Numbered from the stretch's first letter, positions 42,496 through 51,809 are shown. The stretch is DNA of 59,090 bases from Corallococcus llansteffanensis (GCF_003612055.1 NZ_RAWB01000004.1:1-59090), one strand, 5' to 3'. The notes: a model not told the origin generated them from the sequence alone. A program made the numbers and translations.

Positions 42496-43671
42496 ATGGC
42501 TCCGATCACGATCATTGGCGCCGGCCTCGGTGGGCTGACGCTCGCTCGCGTCCTGCACGTCCACGGCATCGCCGCCACCGTCTACGAAGCCGATGCGTCC
42601 GCGGAGGCGCGCACGCAGGGCGGAATGCTCGACATCCATGACCACAACGGACAGCTCGCGCTGAAGGCGGCCGGACTGTTCGACGAGTTCCGCCGGATCA
42701 TCCATGAAGGCGGCGAGGCCACGCGGGTGCTCGACCCGCACGGCACGGTCCTTTTCGACGAGCCCGACGACGGCAATGGCGGTCGCCCCGAGGTGCATCG
42801 CGGTGAGCTGCGGCGCATCCTGCTCGACTCGCTGCCCGATGGAACCGTCCAGTGGGGCCGCAAGGTCACCCAGGTCCACCCGCTCGGCGACGGGCGTCAT
42901 GCGCTGACCTTCGCGGACGGGTCGACTGTCACGACGAGCCTCCTGGTCGGCGCGGACGGCGCCTGGTCGAGGATCCGGCCGCTGCTGTCCGACGCGAAGC
43001 CCGAGTACGTCGGCATCTCGTTCATCGAGACCTACCTGTTCAACGCCGACGCGCGCCACGCGGCCAGCGCAAAGGCAGTCGGAGGCGGGGCCATGCTGGC
43101 CCTCGCGCCCGGCAAGGGCATCCAAGCCCACCGCGAAACCAACGGCGTCCTGCACACCTACGTCGCGCTCACCAGGCCGCAGGAGTGGATCGCGGGCATC
43201 GACTTCGCCAACCCGAAGGAGGCGAAGGCTCGAGTCGTGGCGGAGTTCGACGGCTGGGCGCCAGCGCTCACCGCGCTGATCACCGACGGCGAGACAGACC
43301 TCGTCCCCCGAAAGCTCCATGCGCTCCCGGCGGGACATCGGTGGGAGCGCGTGCCCGGTGTGACGCTTCTCGGCGACGCCGCGCATCTGATGCCGCCGTC
43401 CGGTGAGGGCGCCAACCTCGCGATGTACGACGGCGCCGAGCTCGGCAAGGCCATTGCCGCGCACCGAGGCGACCTCGAAGCCGCGCTCGCCGGGTACGAG
43501 GAACCCATGTTCGTCCGGAGCGCGAACGAGGCCGTCGAGGCCGCGAGCCTCCTCCGGCACTGCTTCGGCGACAACGCTCCGTACGGGCTGATCGACTTCT
43601 TCACCGGCTCAGAATCGACCGCGGCGCCGCCCACCGCGGAGCAAGGCCGTCCTGCCCCCGACAGCAGATAA
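42496..43671 (+). CDS. TetX-like FAD-dependent monooxygenase
   Basis: This protein of 391 residues is a class A flavin monooxygenase. FAD binding is shown by IIGAGLGGLTLARVL at 5-19, GADGAWSRIR at about 155-164, and LLGDAAHLMPPSGEGANLA at about 294-312. EVHRGELRRILLDSL is the usual Arg-containing segment that contacts FAD. This motif set, and a TetR regulator next door, resemble TetX tetracycline-inactivating enzymes and their environmental relatives, but substrate cannot be read from the sequence. AAAGGAAG precedes the ATG at 42496. Expression is probably induced through the divergent TetR protein. It is a second enzyme of this class in the window, with low similarity to the one at 28634-29863. 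Confidence 0.9.
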   Translation: MAPITIIGAGLGGLTLARVLHVHGIAATVYEADASAEARTQGGMLDIHDHNGQLALKAAGLFDEFRRIIHEGGEATRVLDPHGTVLFDEPDDGNGGRPEVHRGELRRILLDSLPDGTVQWGRKVTQVHPLGDGRHALTFADGSTVTTSLLVGADGAWSRIRPLLSDAKPEYVGISFIETYLFNADARHAASAKAVGGGAMLALAPGKGIQAHRETNGVLHTYVALTRPQEWIAGIDFANPKEAKARVVAEFDGWAPALTALITDGETDLVPRKLHALPAGHRWERVPGVTLLGDAAHLMPPSGEGANLAMYDGAELGKAIAAHRGDLEAALAGYEEPMFVRSANEAVEAASLLRHCFGDNAPYGLIDFFTGSESTAAPPTAEQGRPAPDSR

Positions 43672-43873
43672 AGACGCCCCCTGCGAGCAGTCCTGAGCCA
43701 CGACAGGCATGGACGCGGCAGGCATCGTCGAGGCCGTGGGTCCTGCCCTCCCAGCAACCGGACTCCATGTCAGAACTGTATTATATGACATCCCCGTGAA
43801 TCGGTTCCATGGGGAATGGAGTGTCCTCGCGGGCCCTGCTCACGTCCCTCGTCACTCGAACTGGAGCAATCCC

Positions 43874-45469
43874 ATGCCGAAGACCTCTTCTCCCTCCCTG
43901 CGCCCGCTGCGTGGCGCGCTGGCGGGCCTGGCCCTGGTGGCCCTGGCCCCCGCCGCCGGAGCGACTCCACGGGCCCTGGCACCGCGCGCCGCCGTGGTGA
44001 AGCACACCGGGCACGAGCTGGCCGCCGGCACTCCCGTGGAGCGCCTGGTGGTGAAGTTCCACGAGGGCAGCCGCGTTCGCCTGCGTGACAATGCCCTGGT
44101 GGCCCTCGTCTCCGAGCGCTCCTCTTCTGAACGCAGCCTGTTCTTCGGCCGCGGGATGTCCGAAGCCCGGCTCACGGAGGACCTGCGCTCCGTGGAGGCC
44201 CTGCTGGACCGCGCGCCGCGGACCCGGGGCCCGCAGCGGTTGCTCCAGGAAGACGAGGCCGCGCTGGAGGCGCGCAAGACCTCCGGTGAGGCGCTGAGCG
44301 GTGAGCAACTGGCGGACCTCAACCTGTACTTCCAGGTGCCGCTGCTGCCGGGCACCACTTCCGAGCGAGTGGCGGACGTCGTCGCCGCGCTCAACGCGCT
44401 GGACACCGTGGAGGTGGCCTACGCCGAACCTCCTGTCGAGGATGCCGCGGTGAACACGGGCCTGGACGCGGCGCTGCGGGGCGTGCTGGCCGCCGCCGAC
44501 CTCCCGCCCACCACGCCGCTGTACACGGCCAACCAGGGCTACCTCAACGTGGCCCCGGGCGGCATCGATGCGAACTACGCGTGGACGGTGGCCGGCGGCA
44601 CCGGCACGAACGTGCGCATCGTGGACGTGGAGACGGGCTGGAACCGGTCGCACGAGGACATGCCGACCCTCTTCTATGTGGGCGCTGCGGGGACCGTCAG
44701 CGACCACGGCACCGCCGTGCTCGGAGAGCTGGTGGCGGCGAACAACGCCTACGGAATGAAGGGCATCGCCTACGGGGCCCAGATGGGCGTTGAATCCCAT
44801 ACTCCGCAGGGCCTGACGAGTGCCCTCTCCAAGGCCGTCACCGCAGCGGGCCCGGGAGGCATCGTGCTCGTCGAGGTCCACCGCCTGGGCCCCAATGACG
44901 GCACGGCGTGCACGTGCAACACCAGCCAGTGCCACTACATCGCCGTGGAGTACTGGCAAGCCGAATACGACATCATCCGCAACGCCACCGCCAACGGCGT
45001 CATCGTCGTGGAGGCGGCCGGCAACGGCAGCGCCAACCTGGATGCCGCTGCCTACGCGGGGCTCTTCAACCGCGCCACGCGCGACTCGGGCGCCATCATC
45101 GTCGGCGCGAGCACGGCCACCACGCGCGCGCCCATGTGCTGGACCAACTTCGGCGGCCGCGTGGACGTCCACGGTTGGGGTGAGCGCGTGGCCTCGATGG
45201 GCTACGGCGACCTGTTCGGCTCCACCTATGGCGTCAACCAGTACTACACGGCCACCTTCAGCGGAACCTCCAGCGCCTCGCCCATCGTCACGGGCGCGGC
45301 CGCCAGCGCACAGGGGGTGGCGCGCGCCAATGGCCGGCTCCTGACGTCCGTGCAGATGCGCGGCCTGCTGCGTAACAACGGCACCGCCCAGGCTGCGGAC
45401 ACCCGGCAGATTGGCCCGCTGCCCGACCTGCGCAAGATGCTGCCCAAGGTCATCTCCGGCAACTACTGA
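43874..45469 (+). CDS. S8 family (subtilisin-like) serine protease, secreted
   Basis: This secreted protease of 531 residues has a signal peptide (LAGLALVALAPAAGA). A proregion of about 200 residues precedes the catalytic domain. The triad is Asp251 in RIVDVETGW, His278 in SDHGTAVLGEL and Ser466 in FSGTSSASPIVTG. VVEAAGNGS marks the oxyanion Asn region. CTCNTSQCHY between the His and Ser motifs contains cysteines likely bridged. The start at 43874 is supported by GGAG eight bases upstream; the longer frame is not. The 200 bases before it contain an AT-rich patch near 43779-43787 that could be a -10 region. A hairpin after the stop probably ends transcription. As a myxobacterial exoprotease it could serve in prey digestion, an inference. 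Confidence 0.92.
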   Translation: MPKTSSPSLRPLRGALAGLALVALAPAAGATPRALAPRAAVVKHTGHELAAGTPVERLVVKFHEGSRVRLRDNALVALVSERSSSERSLFFGRGMSEARLTEDLRSVEALLDRAPRTRGPQRLLQEDEAALEARKTSGEALSGEQLADLNLYFQVPLLPGTTSERVADVVAALNALDTVEVAYAEPPVEDAAVNTGLDAALRGVLAAADLPPTTPLYTANQGYLNVAPGGIDANYAWTVAGGTGTNVRIVDVETGWNRSHEDMPTLFYVGAAGTVSDHGTAVLGELVAANNAYGMKGIAYGAQMGVESHTPQGLTSALSKAVTAAGPGGIVLVEVHRLGPNDGTACTCNTSQCHYIAVEYWQAEYDIIRNATANGVIVVEAAGNGSANLDAAAYAGLFNRATRDSGAIIVGASTATTRAPMCWTNFGGRVDVHGWGERVASMGYGDLFGSTYGVNQYYTATFSGTSSASPIVTGAAASAQGVARANGRLLTSVQMRGLLRNNGTAQAADTRQIGPLPDLRKMLPKVISGNY

Positions 45470-45496
45470 CAGCAGGCTTCAGCAGGGTAGGGCAAC

Positions 45497-45533
45497 CGCT
45501 CGCCGCAGGCTGAAAACGAGCCTGTGGCGAGCG
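45497..45533 (+). terminator. Stem-loop after the S8 protease gene
   Basis: A 15-base stem (CGCTCGCCGCAGGCT with AGCCTGTGGCGAGCG, one G-T pair) closes a 7-base loop GAAAACG, 28 bases after the stop. It lacks a T-tract. It separates this gene from the convergent helicase operon. The remainder of the gap to 45707 holds no gene I can support. Confidence 0.6.
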
Positions 45534-45706
45534 CACCCTCGAAGCGGTGGGGGGAGACCGCCTGCGGAAGGTTCAGTAGACAGAGGGCACCTTCCGCGCC
45601 TCCCGACTCTCGAAGGGGAAAGGCGGCGTGGCAGGGGCGTCCTTCTCCCGCGGGCACCATCCGTTCTGACCACGCCCGGATTGTAGCTGGCGAAGCGTTG
45701 AAGCTG

Positions 45707-48409
45707 TCAGGACTCGCGGGGGCGGCGCGGGTCGAAGTTGGGGGCTGCCGCTCGCAACTCCGCTCGTAACGATTCGGGAACTGACTGCCAGGATGTGGCG
45801 GGGAGCAAGCTTCCGAAGAGTGTTGCATCGAAGGTGTGCTGCCGTTGTCGTACGAGATCCCACTGGAATGCGTCGTAGGTCCCTTCGAGCATGACCTGTC
45901 GAACCTCAATGAGCGGCATGGGGCCACTCATCGCGCTCCGCTTCCATTGGTCGTACATGTGCCACCAGCGACTGTTGAGCCGATCCACACGGCCGACCTG
46001 CTGCTCGAGGCTCGCGGGGTTCCACTCCGCGTGGAACTGCACGACGACCCTGCAGGCCAAATGCAGGTTCAACCCTTCGCGCCCGACCTGGCTCTGTGCG
46101 ATCAGGACCTGCGGGCAACCGCTTTGCCGGTTGAAGCCAGCCTGCAACGAGCGCCGCGTCGGCCATTTCGTATCGCCATTCATCAATCGGCAGAAGCCGG
46201 TTTGCCGGCCCTGTACTTCGTTCCACTCGAGGTCGATCCATTCGACGAATTGCTTGTATTTGCTTTCGTCATGCTCGCCTTCCTCGACGTCGGAGTCGGT
46301 CGCAATGGCCGGCTCTACATGGTCGTGCCAGATACGGGTGATCAGCGTGCCCAGCAGTTCCTCCGAAGGGGGATCAGAACGACCCCCTACCAGCCAATCG
46401 TCCAGAAGTAGCGTACGGATGATCTCGCGCAGGCGCTCGCGATCATTCGCGCCCAGCATTGCGAATCGTTCCTGCACCAGTGCGTCGGTGTGCTTGCGGA
46501 CGTGCCTGGAGATGTCGTCGCGAATCTTCCGGTACCGACTGTGTGCCTCAAGCGCCAAACGTTTGAACTCCGCCAGGGTCCATGTCTTCCCTGCAAGCCT
46601 CCCCGTCAGACTCTTCTCGCGCTGCATGCTCTCCATGTTTCGGAAGGCCACTGCGAGCAGGGGCTCATCTTCATGGAGAGAGAAAGCGATGGGCGCACCG
46701 CCGTCGAGGCTCCGGACGCAGTGTCTGGCGTTGAGGACATCGCGGAGCCGCCGCATGGGCAAGGTGAAGACTCCGAACACGAGCACCTTCTCGGACTCCT
46801 TGAGCCCCGTCCAGGCCTCGATGGCTTCTACGACGCTCAGGATCCGCGGGTGCTCCGAGTCGGGATGGTAGCCGGTGATTCCAGATTCCAGGGCGCTCCT
46901 ATTGAGTTCCTGCCGGGAGTCCCGGAACTTCTTGCGCCAGTACGCAAGACGCTCCAGTTTTGCCGCAGTCCTTGGGTCCACGGGCGACGGAGTGCTCTGA
47001 AGCCAGTCATCGTCCTCGAGCTCGTCGGCACTCACCAGCCCGTTTGCAAGCTTGGTGTAGAGCACCTTGGCTCGGGTACCGACAATGGACTCATCCAAAC
47101 CCCGTGCCGCATGAGAATAGCCCTCCAGCGCAGTCAGCATCGGACGCCACGCATCGCTCTGCCCGGCGGCCAGTCTTTTCAGCGGAACGAGGTGGCGCTC
47201 GGTCCGCCGATGAGGGTGTGCCAGTTCCCGCGCCTCGGGGCGATGGGCGCGGAGATCCTCGAGCTGCGCCTGGTCGAGCAGCCGGCGGCGGGTGACAAAT
47301 GGCTCCAGTTGCTGCTGGAAGCACTCAGCCGCCGAGATGAGATCTTTGATCGTAGAGGGCTGGTCCGGGGTGCTCTTGGCTGCTTTGAGACAGCGGTGCA
47401 GCGCGTCGATGGCCCGCAGGATCGGCCCACGCGGCGCATGGATCTGTGCGCGGGCGAGCAGATCTCCCCAGTCGTGAGGCGCCAGCTCCATGGGCGTGGC
47501 TGTCAGACAGATCCGTCGGCTGCGATGTCCCTGTCCGAGCATCTGCAACAACGAGGGCAGCTGCTTCCAGGCCCTACGGGTGGATTTCTCCTCACCGTCC
47601 TCGAATGTCTCCTCGCGGCTCTTGTGGGCTTCGTCGATTACGATGAGATCGAATCTTCCAAGCCAGAGGCCCAGTAGCTCACTCACGACGGAGTGCGCCT
47701 CCTTGCCTTGGCAGAGGCTCTCGCAGAGTTCCCGGTTGTCCTTCTCAGGCTTCAGGAGTGGCAGTGCTTCGAGGCGCTGCAGCAGCGGCTGGCGGTCATG
47801 AACCAGGGGCGCTACACGTTCGGCCATCCTCAACAGGTTGCGCCACCACGCATGGTCCTTGGCATGTTTCCGGGCATGGTTGGAGATGTGACCAACGGAG
47901 GTGCGGCCATCGGCGACAATGTTCGGAGGCTCCAGGAAGAGGCGAACCAAGGAGGGGAACGCGATTTTACTGCCATGACTCCGGTGCGTCACTCGCGGAT
48001 ACCTGAACCCGTGTGAGATGAGCCACCACTCGGGCCCATCGGTGGGAGAGGGGCTCTCGTCTTCCTCCAGCCACTGAGGCAGGGTGGTGAGTTCTCGGGG
48101 GCCCTGCGCGTCCGGGAACAGCGCCCGGTACTCGGCGCGCCACTGGTGGATCAATCCACGTGGCACGAGGACCGCGGCCCGTCCCCCTTCGGCAAGGACC
48201 GCCTTGATGACCGCACAGGCAATGGTTGTCTTTCCAGTGCCCACCTCATCGGCGACAATCAATCCATGGCGGGGCAGCCGGGTCGCGACAAAGGACAACG
48301 TGGCGCGCTGATCCTCCCGGAGCGTGCGGCCCTTGTTTCCCCGGCCGGTGGCGTGTTCGCGCGCAAGCTCCTCCAGCCGGGCCGCGACCCGGTCCCAGTC
48401 CACGCTCAT
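45707..48409 (-). CDS. SNF2-like superfamily 2 helicase/translocase
   Basis: This protein of 900 residues is a superfamily 2 ATPase. Walker A is DEVGTGKTT with Lys60, the DEAH box VIDEAHKS is near 258, motif III is LTATPME, and near 800 motifs V-VI read SQVGREGLNLH and LEQQVGRVDRL. The E-V-G-T-G-K-T opening is typical of SNF2-like proteins such as those in phage-defence operons. About 250 residues of helical insert lie between the two ATPase lobes and no nuclease motif is visible. The ATG at 48409 overlaps the stop of the upstream Tdp1-type gene in ATGA, so translation is coupled. By hand count 46501-46560 is 60% GC against 75% for 52261-52320, so the operon stands out from its flanks. Its DNA or RNA target is unknown. 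Confidence 0.88.
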   Translation of the reverse strand: MSVDWDRVAARLEELAREHATGRGNKGRTLREDQRATLSFVATRLPRHGLIVADEVGTGKTTIACAVIKAVLAEGGRAAVLVPRGLIHQWRAEYRALFPDAQGPRELTTLPQWLEEDESPSPTDGPEWWLISHGFRYPRVTHRSHGSKIAFPSLVRLFLEPPNIVADGRTSVGHISNHARKHAKDHAWWRNLLRMAERVAPLVHDRQPLLQRLEALPLLKPEKDNRELCESLCQGKEAHSVVSELLGLWLGRFDLIVIDEAHKSREETFEDGEEKSTRRAWKQLPSLLQMLGQGHRSRRICLTATPMELAPHDWGDLLARAQIHAPRGPILRAIDALHRCLKAAKSTPDQPSTIKDLISAAECFQQQLEPFVTRRRLLDQAQLEDLRAHRPEARELAHPHRRTERHLVPLKRLAAGQSDAWRPMLTALEGYSHAARGLDESIVGTRAKVLYTKLANGLVSADELEDDDWLQSTPSPVDPRTAAKLERLAYWRKKFRDSRQELNRSALESGITGYHPDSEHPRILSVVEAIEAWTGLKESEKVLVFGVFTLPMRRLRDVLNARHCVRSLDGGAPIAFSLHEDEPLLAVAFRNMESMQREKSLTGRLAGKTWTLAEFKRLALEAHSRYRKIRDDISRHVRKHTDALVQERFAMLGANDRERLREIIRTLLLDDWLVGGRSDPPSEELLGTLITRIWHDHVEPAIATDSDVEEGEHDESKYKQFVEWIDLEWNEVQGRQTGFCRLMNGDTKWPTRRSLQAGFNRQSGCPQVLIAQSQVGREGLNLHLACRVVVQFHAEWNPASLEQQVGRVDRLNSRWWHMYDQWKRSAMSGPMPLIEVRQVMLEGTYDAFQWDLVRQRQHTFDATLFGSLLPATSWQSVPESLRAELRAAAPNFDPRRPRES

Positions 48410-50349
48410 ACCCGGAGTCCCCAGCTTTGGACGGAGTGTTCGATGATGCTCCGGTAGCGCCGGGCCTGCGGAGAAGTCATCCCAGGGGGCCGGAAACCCG
48501 GAGCCAGGAGTGTCTCCATCAGGTCCAGTCCCAAACCCTTCCATCCAGATGTCTGTCCTGGAGTGAAGGTGGCCGGCAGCAGTGTCTCCAGATGCAAGAG
48601 CCAATCCTCCAGTTGGTCGAGAAGAAGCCCACTCTGGTGTGTTCCCAATCCCTCGAGAAACTCCATCACTGTGTGAAGGGGATATTGGCGGGGCTCGGTC
48701 GAGCCTTCGATATGGCGGCGCGGCGGGCCGTCTGTCGAGGGCTCTTCTGGGTCGATCGGGTCGCTTCCTTCTGGCGTGTCGGTGTCCTCATCTCCTTCCG
48801 AATCAATTGGGAACTCCAGCAGCGCGGCCAGGGCCTCTTCGAAAGATCGCGGTGATGGGGGAGGAAGACAGTAATGGCCTAGCTCGGACTCTACCGGGAT
48901 GGTCCACACGGGCCCAGTACCCTGTTCGTTCGAGATATCCAGGGTGGCTGGGAAGTGCGCAGTCGCGAACGGGAGGTACGCGCTGGGTTGGAGTTCGACA
49001 CACGCGTCAGTCGCGTCGGGCTCACCCGAGGCCCAGCGGATGCGGACGGTGGTGCCGGGCTCCAGGTCATCACGCCATGCCAGTTCCAAGCGGGGGCCTC
49101 CTCCTGGCGCGTCAGAACGAGCCCAGGCTCTCAAGATCGGTGGCACGGAGATGAGAGAGTCGAGGTCGATGCTCTCTTCGGGAGAGGGGTTTCTTTCTGA
49201 GAGTTCGTTCGTCGGGGCAGGGTCGCTGGAAAGGAACAACGTGGACATGAGAAGGAAGTCCTCAACCGGACCCGGGACGTCGAGGACGACGCCGGTCTCG
49301 ATGTTCCCCTGCGTCGCCGCCGACAGCAGCAGCCCTCGGCGGCTGAGATTCCCGGAGCCCAGGTAGAGCCACCCGTTGCTGCAGCTCGCCTCACGTCGGT
49401 AGCCCACGTAGATGAACTTGGCGTGCAAGTCGCGGGAAGCTCTTGATGCCGCATCCAGGGGAAGTACGAGGTGCCAGCCATCGGTTTCGGTCTGTGCCTG
49501 CCACCAGGGGGCAACAGCCCCGGCGGTCTTGGGATTGGCTGTCAGGACCCGCATGGCGCTCGAAGATACCAGCGTTTCGAGTTGCCTCAGGACGTCGGGC
49601 TTGCGCCCATGCACAAGGGCTGCTGGTTCTTCAAAGAATCCAGAGCCGCACATGAGCAGGTTCTTCCGCGGCTGCGAAGCGTGCCGGGTCTGCAACTGGG
49701 ACAGCAGCGACTCATCCCACGAGGCCATGAAGCGCGGGCGCGTGGATCGTGGTGCGACTTCGTCCACCTTGTCGAGAAGGTCATGATACCGGCGGGCGAG
49801 CAATGAGCGGCTCTGCCCCCTCCGGGGAACATGATACCGCTCCGCGAGAGTCTGGATGAAAGCCCGGGCGGCGGCCAGATCCGAGAGGTCCTCCTCGGAT
49901 GTCTCCTCGCTGTCTCTGTCGAGATGGACATCGATCATCCACAGCAATTCCAGTTGGTGCCTTGCGGAGCGCTCGGTCCAATTGGCGGTGGTGACTGCCA
50001 GCCGCAGTATGCTGGGCCGGGTATGCCGCCCAGGCCCGAAGGCGAGGAGCGCCAGCTTCGCGTGGAGGAGGTTCTTACCTGCGGACACCCTGGGCTGGAA
50101 TTCGTGGAGCCCCGGGATCGTGAGCGGACCATAGGTCTTCTGGCGTTGAGTGGTCGGGTGGGCGTCGAGGAACAGGTAGGCAAACGGACAGCCAGAGTGG
50201 GTGCGGCGATTGCGGCCTAGCCCGGTGAACCGATGCATGGCGGACCGCAGGAATCCCTCCGTTCCGCTCATGGAGACCAGGATGGCGGTCTGCCCCATGA
50301 GCCCGGAGGGTGGGCTGAAGGGGTCGAGCAGGGTCGTGCGCAGGCTCAT
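48406..50349 (-). CDS. Tdp1-type phospholipase D family protein
   Basis: This protein of 647 residues contains two H-x-K motifs, each followed by a distant Asn instead of the Asp of ordinary phospholipase D: His96/Lys98 (LLHAKLALLAFG) with Asn123 (TTANWTE), and His309/Lys311 (LHAKFIYVG) with Asn334 (GSGNLSRR). This arrangement is that of tyrosyl-DNA phosphodiesterase Tdp1, which cleaves covalent 3' adducts from DNA. A C-terminal region of about 250 residues, partly acidic (SEGDEDTDTPEGSD), has no recognised domain. It is the middle gene of the three: its ATG overlaps the upstream stop in ATGA, and its own stop overlaps the helicase ATG. A nuclease or DNA-end role working with the helicase is inferred. 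Confidence 0.85.
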   Translation of the reverse strand: MSLRTTLLDPFSPPSGLMGQTAILVSMSGTEGFLRSAMHRFTGLGRNRRTHSGCPFAYLFLDAHPTTQRQKTYGPLTIPGLHEFQPRVSAGKNLLHAKLALLAFGPGRHTRPSILRLAVTTANWTERSARHQLELLWMIDVHLDRDSEETSEEDLSDLAAARAFIQTLAERYHVPRRGQSRSLLARRYHDLLDKVDEVAPRSTRPRFMASWDESLLSQLQTRHASQPRKNLLMCGSGFFEEPAALVHGRKPDVLRQLETLVSSSAMRVLTANPKTAGAVAPWWQAQTETDGWHLVLPLDAASRASRDLHAKFIYVGYRREASCSNGWLYLGSGNLSRRGLLLSAATQGNIETGVVLDVPGPVEDFLLMSTLFLSSDPAPTNELSERNPSPEESIDLDSLISVPPILRAWARSDAPGGGPRLELAWRDDLEPGTTVRIRWASGEPDATDACVELQPSAYLPFATAHFPATLDISNEQGTGPVWTIPVESELGHYCLPPPSPRSFEEALAALLEFPIDSEGDEDTDTPEGSDPIDPEEPSTDGPPRRHIEGSTEPRQYPLHTVMEFLEGLGTHQSGLLLDQLEDWLLHLETLLPATFTPGQTSGWKGLGLDLMETLLAPGFRPPGMTSPQARRYRSIIEHSVQSWGLRV

Positions 50350-51638
50350 GGCACGGCGTCCATTCCGCAATCCTTCACAAGCGAGAAGAGGTTGACCAGG
50401 CGGAAGGTTCGCCCATCGTCGGTGCGCGCATCCAGATCGGTGGTTCCGTCCTGGTCAGTGGCGTCCTCTTCGTTGTCGAGCACACGGAAGAGCGAGCCTG
50501 GGTGGAGCTCTCCATCGCTCAACTGCAGGATCTGGCCGTCGAGCGACACGAGCCAGGACAGCAGCTCCCCACCAGAACGCGCTTGGACTCCGAGCGCGAA
50601 CCGGAGAGCGTCCGCGTGGCCAACAGCTGGAAGCTTCTCGTGTTGCTTGTGGTACTTCTGCGCACTTTCGCTGAGCTGCTCCATGGCTCGGCGGATCTCC
50701 TTCCGCGCGGCAGCATCCGCAGGAAGTACGGCTCCCACCTGCTCGATGAGCCTGGTCAGGTGGGCGAGCACCCGCAGTGCGGCGGTGAAGAGCGCTCCGA
50801 AGCTCCGAGCCAGGGCGATCCCGGATGCCTGCAGGGCCTCCTTCTTGCCTTGCTCGCGCAGTGCGGGGAGGAGTGATTTCTCGATGTCCGGGAACGTTTC
50901 CTCCTGCAGGAAGATCTTGGCGAGTGCACGTCGCTTCTCACTACCCGGGGTATCGACTCCGGCCAGCCGCTTCCAGATGATTTCACGCTCGTCGTCGGAC
51001 GCGTGCTCTGGAGAGAGCGCCAGCCTCACGCTGGGTCCACGGTATCCGTCGGCTCCGGCGATCCACCGCAACAACCAGTTCTTCAGGGGCGGCTTGCCTG
51101 CGGATTGCGAGAGATATGCCTGGGCCAACTGCTCCCCGGGGCCGGTGAGGACCATCGAGGAGTATCGGCTGCCACTGGCAAGCCCCAACCCCGCGTGTTC
51201 ACCCAGTGCACGAACGGCGGCTTGTCGGTAGGTATTCTGGACATAGTGGGCCCGAGTCCGGAGCGAGTCATAATCCCAGATGGACGCTCCGTTCTGCCCC
51301 TGATCCCGGGTGAACGCTCGCACTCCGATGATTCGTTTGGAATCAGAGCCCTCGCCTTCGATGAACTCCAGCTTGCACGCAAGGGCTTCAATGCCGCTGG
51401 CGATGTCCGCAGCTGTCCGGCCTGGGCGGCCATCCGGTGGCAAGTCGGGGCGCAGTGCGAGCGCCGCCACAGGCCAGCAGAGCTGGCGAAGGAACCAAAC
51501 CCGGCCAATCCCCGGGACGACCTGCTCCCGGAAGTGAAGGTCGGCGCTCCTTAATCCAAGCGTGATGGTGGCTCGATCAGACGTCGCGTCGGTGGCCGCG
51601 AGGGGAAACCAGGGAAAGGCGTGTTCGTGTTCGGCCAT
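50346..51638 (-). CDS. Unknown protein, first gene of the Tdp1/helicase operon
   Basis: This protein of 430 residues has no domain I recognise. The N-terminal part is mixed (HEHAFPWFPL, FREQVVPGIGRVWFLRQLCW), with helical blocks in the middle (EKRRALAKIFLQEE, IEKSLLPALREQGKKEAL) and a coiled stretch around AARKEIRRAMEQLSESAQKY. The end is acidic and Asp-rich (NEEDATDQDGTTD). No signal peptide or membrane segment is present. It overlaps the Tdp1-type gene in ATGA. As the largest unknown of the operon it may be the sensor or effector. Start codons at 51650 and 51638 are both possible; neither has a clear binding site. The first, ATG at 51650, directly abuts a stop codon of an upstream open stretch. 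Confidence 0.8.
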   Translation of the reverse strand: MAEHEHAFPWFPLAATDATSDRATITLGLRSADLHFREQVVPGIGRVWFLRQLCWPVAALALRPDLPPDGRPGRTAADIASGIEALACKLEFIEGEGSDSKRIIGVRAFTRDQGQNGASIWDYDSLRTRAHYVQNTYRQAAVRALGEHAGLGLASGSRYSSMVLTGPGEQLAQAYLSQSAGKPPLKNWLLRWIAGADGYRGPSVRLALSPEHASDDEREIIWKRLAGVDTPGSEKRRALAKIFLQEETFPDIEKSLLPALREQGKKEALQASGIALARSFGALFTAALRVLAHLTRLIEQVGAVLPADAAARKEIRRAMEQLSESAQKYHKQHEKLPAVGHADALRFALGVQARSGGELLSWLVSLDGQILQLSDGELHPGSLFRVLDNEEDATDQDGTTDLDARTDDGRTFRLVNLFSLVKDCGMDAVP

Positions 51639-51650
51639 ACAGCCCAACAT

Positions 51651-51809
51651 CTAGCGCATCTCCATCGAGCTGTGGTGGGGCGTGCCGACCTGGTGGATGG
51701 ACAGGCCCCCGATGAGGGCCTTGGCCTCGGAGGGGGCCGTGGGCGTGGTCCACTCGGCGAAGGTGTAGCTGGTGTGCGCGGGCAAGAGGGGGCTCTGGGC
51801 CCAGTAGGT
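51651..51809 (-). pseudogene. Possible C-terminal gene remnant upstream of the helicase operon
   Basis: An open stretch of 52 codons with no start reads like a real protein end: AHTSYTFAEWTTPTAPSEAK, then ALIGGLSIHQVGTPHHSS, and stops directly before the ATG at 51650. A stop lies immediately upstream in the same frame at 51810-51812. I do not recognise the family. It could be a scar of a gene interrupted when the operon inserted, or chance. The rest of 51639-51930 shows no other gene. Confidence 0.25.

Noticed and set aside
43767..43791. ATGTCA and TGACAT inverse copies 13 bases apart before the S8 protease
   Set aside because: Six-base arms in an AT-rich stretch have no linked regulator; could be part of a promoter but not supported further.
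43709..43810. Short stretch reading MDAAGIVEAVGPA, similar to the start of zinc-type alcohol dehydrogenases
   Set aside because: Only about 13 residues agree and the following residues do not continue the family pattern, so it may be chance; too little to call a pseudogene.
45707..51638. Assignment of the helicase operon to DISARM
   Set aside because: DISARM needs a DUF1998 protein and a DrmA-type helicase, commonly with a methyltransferase; none is encoded here, and the PLD protein has Tdp1-type rather than DrmC-type motifs.
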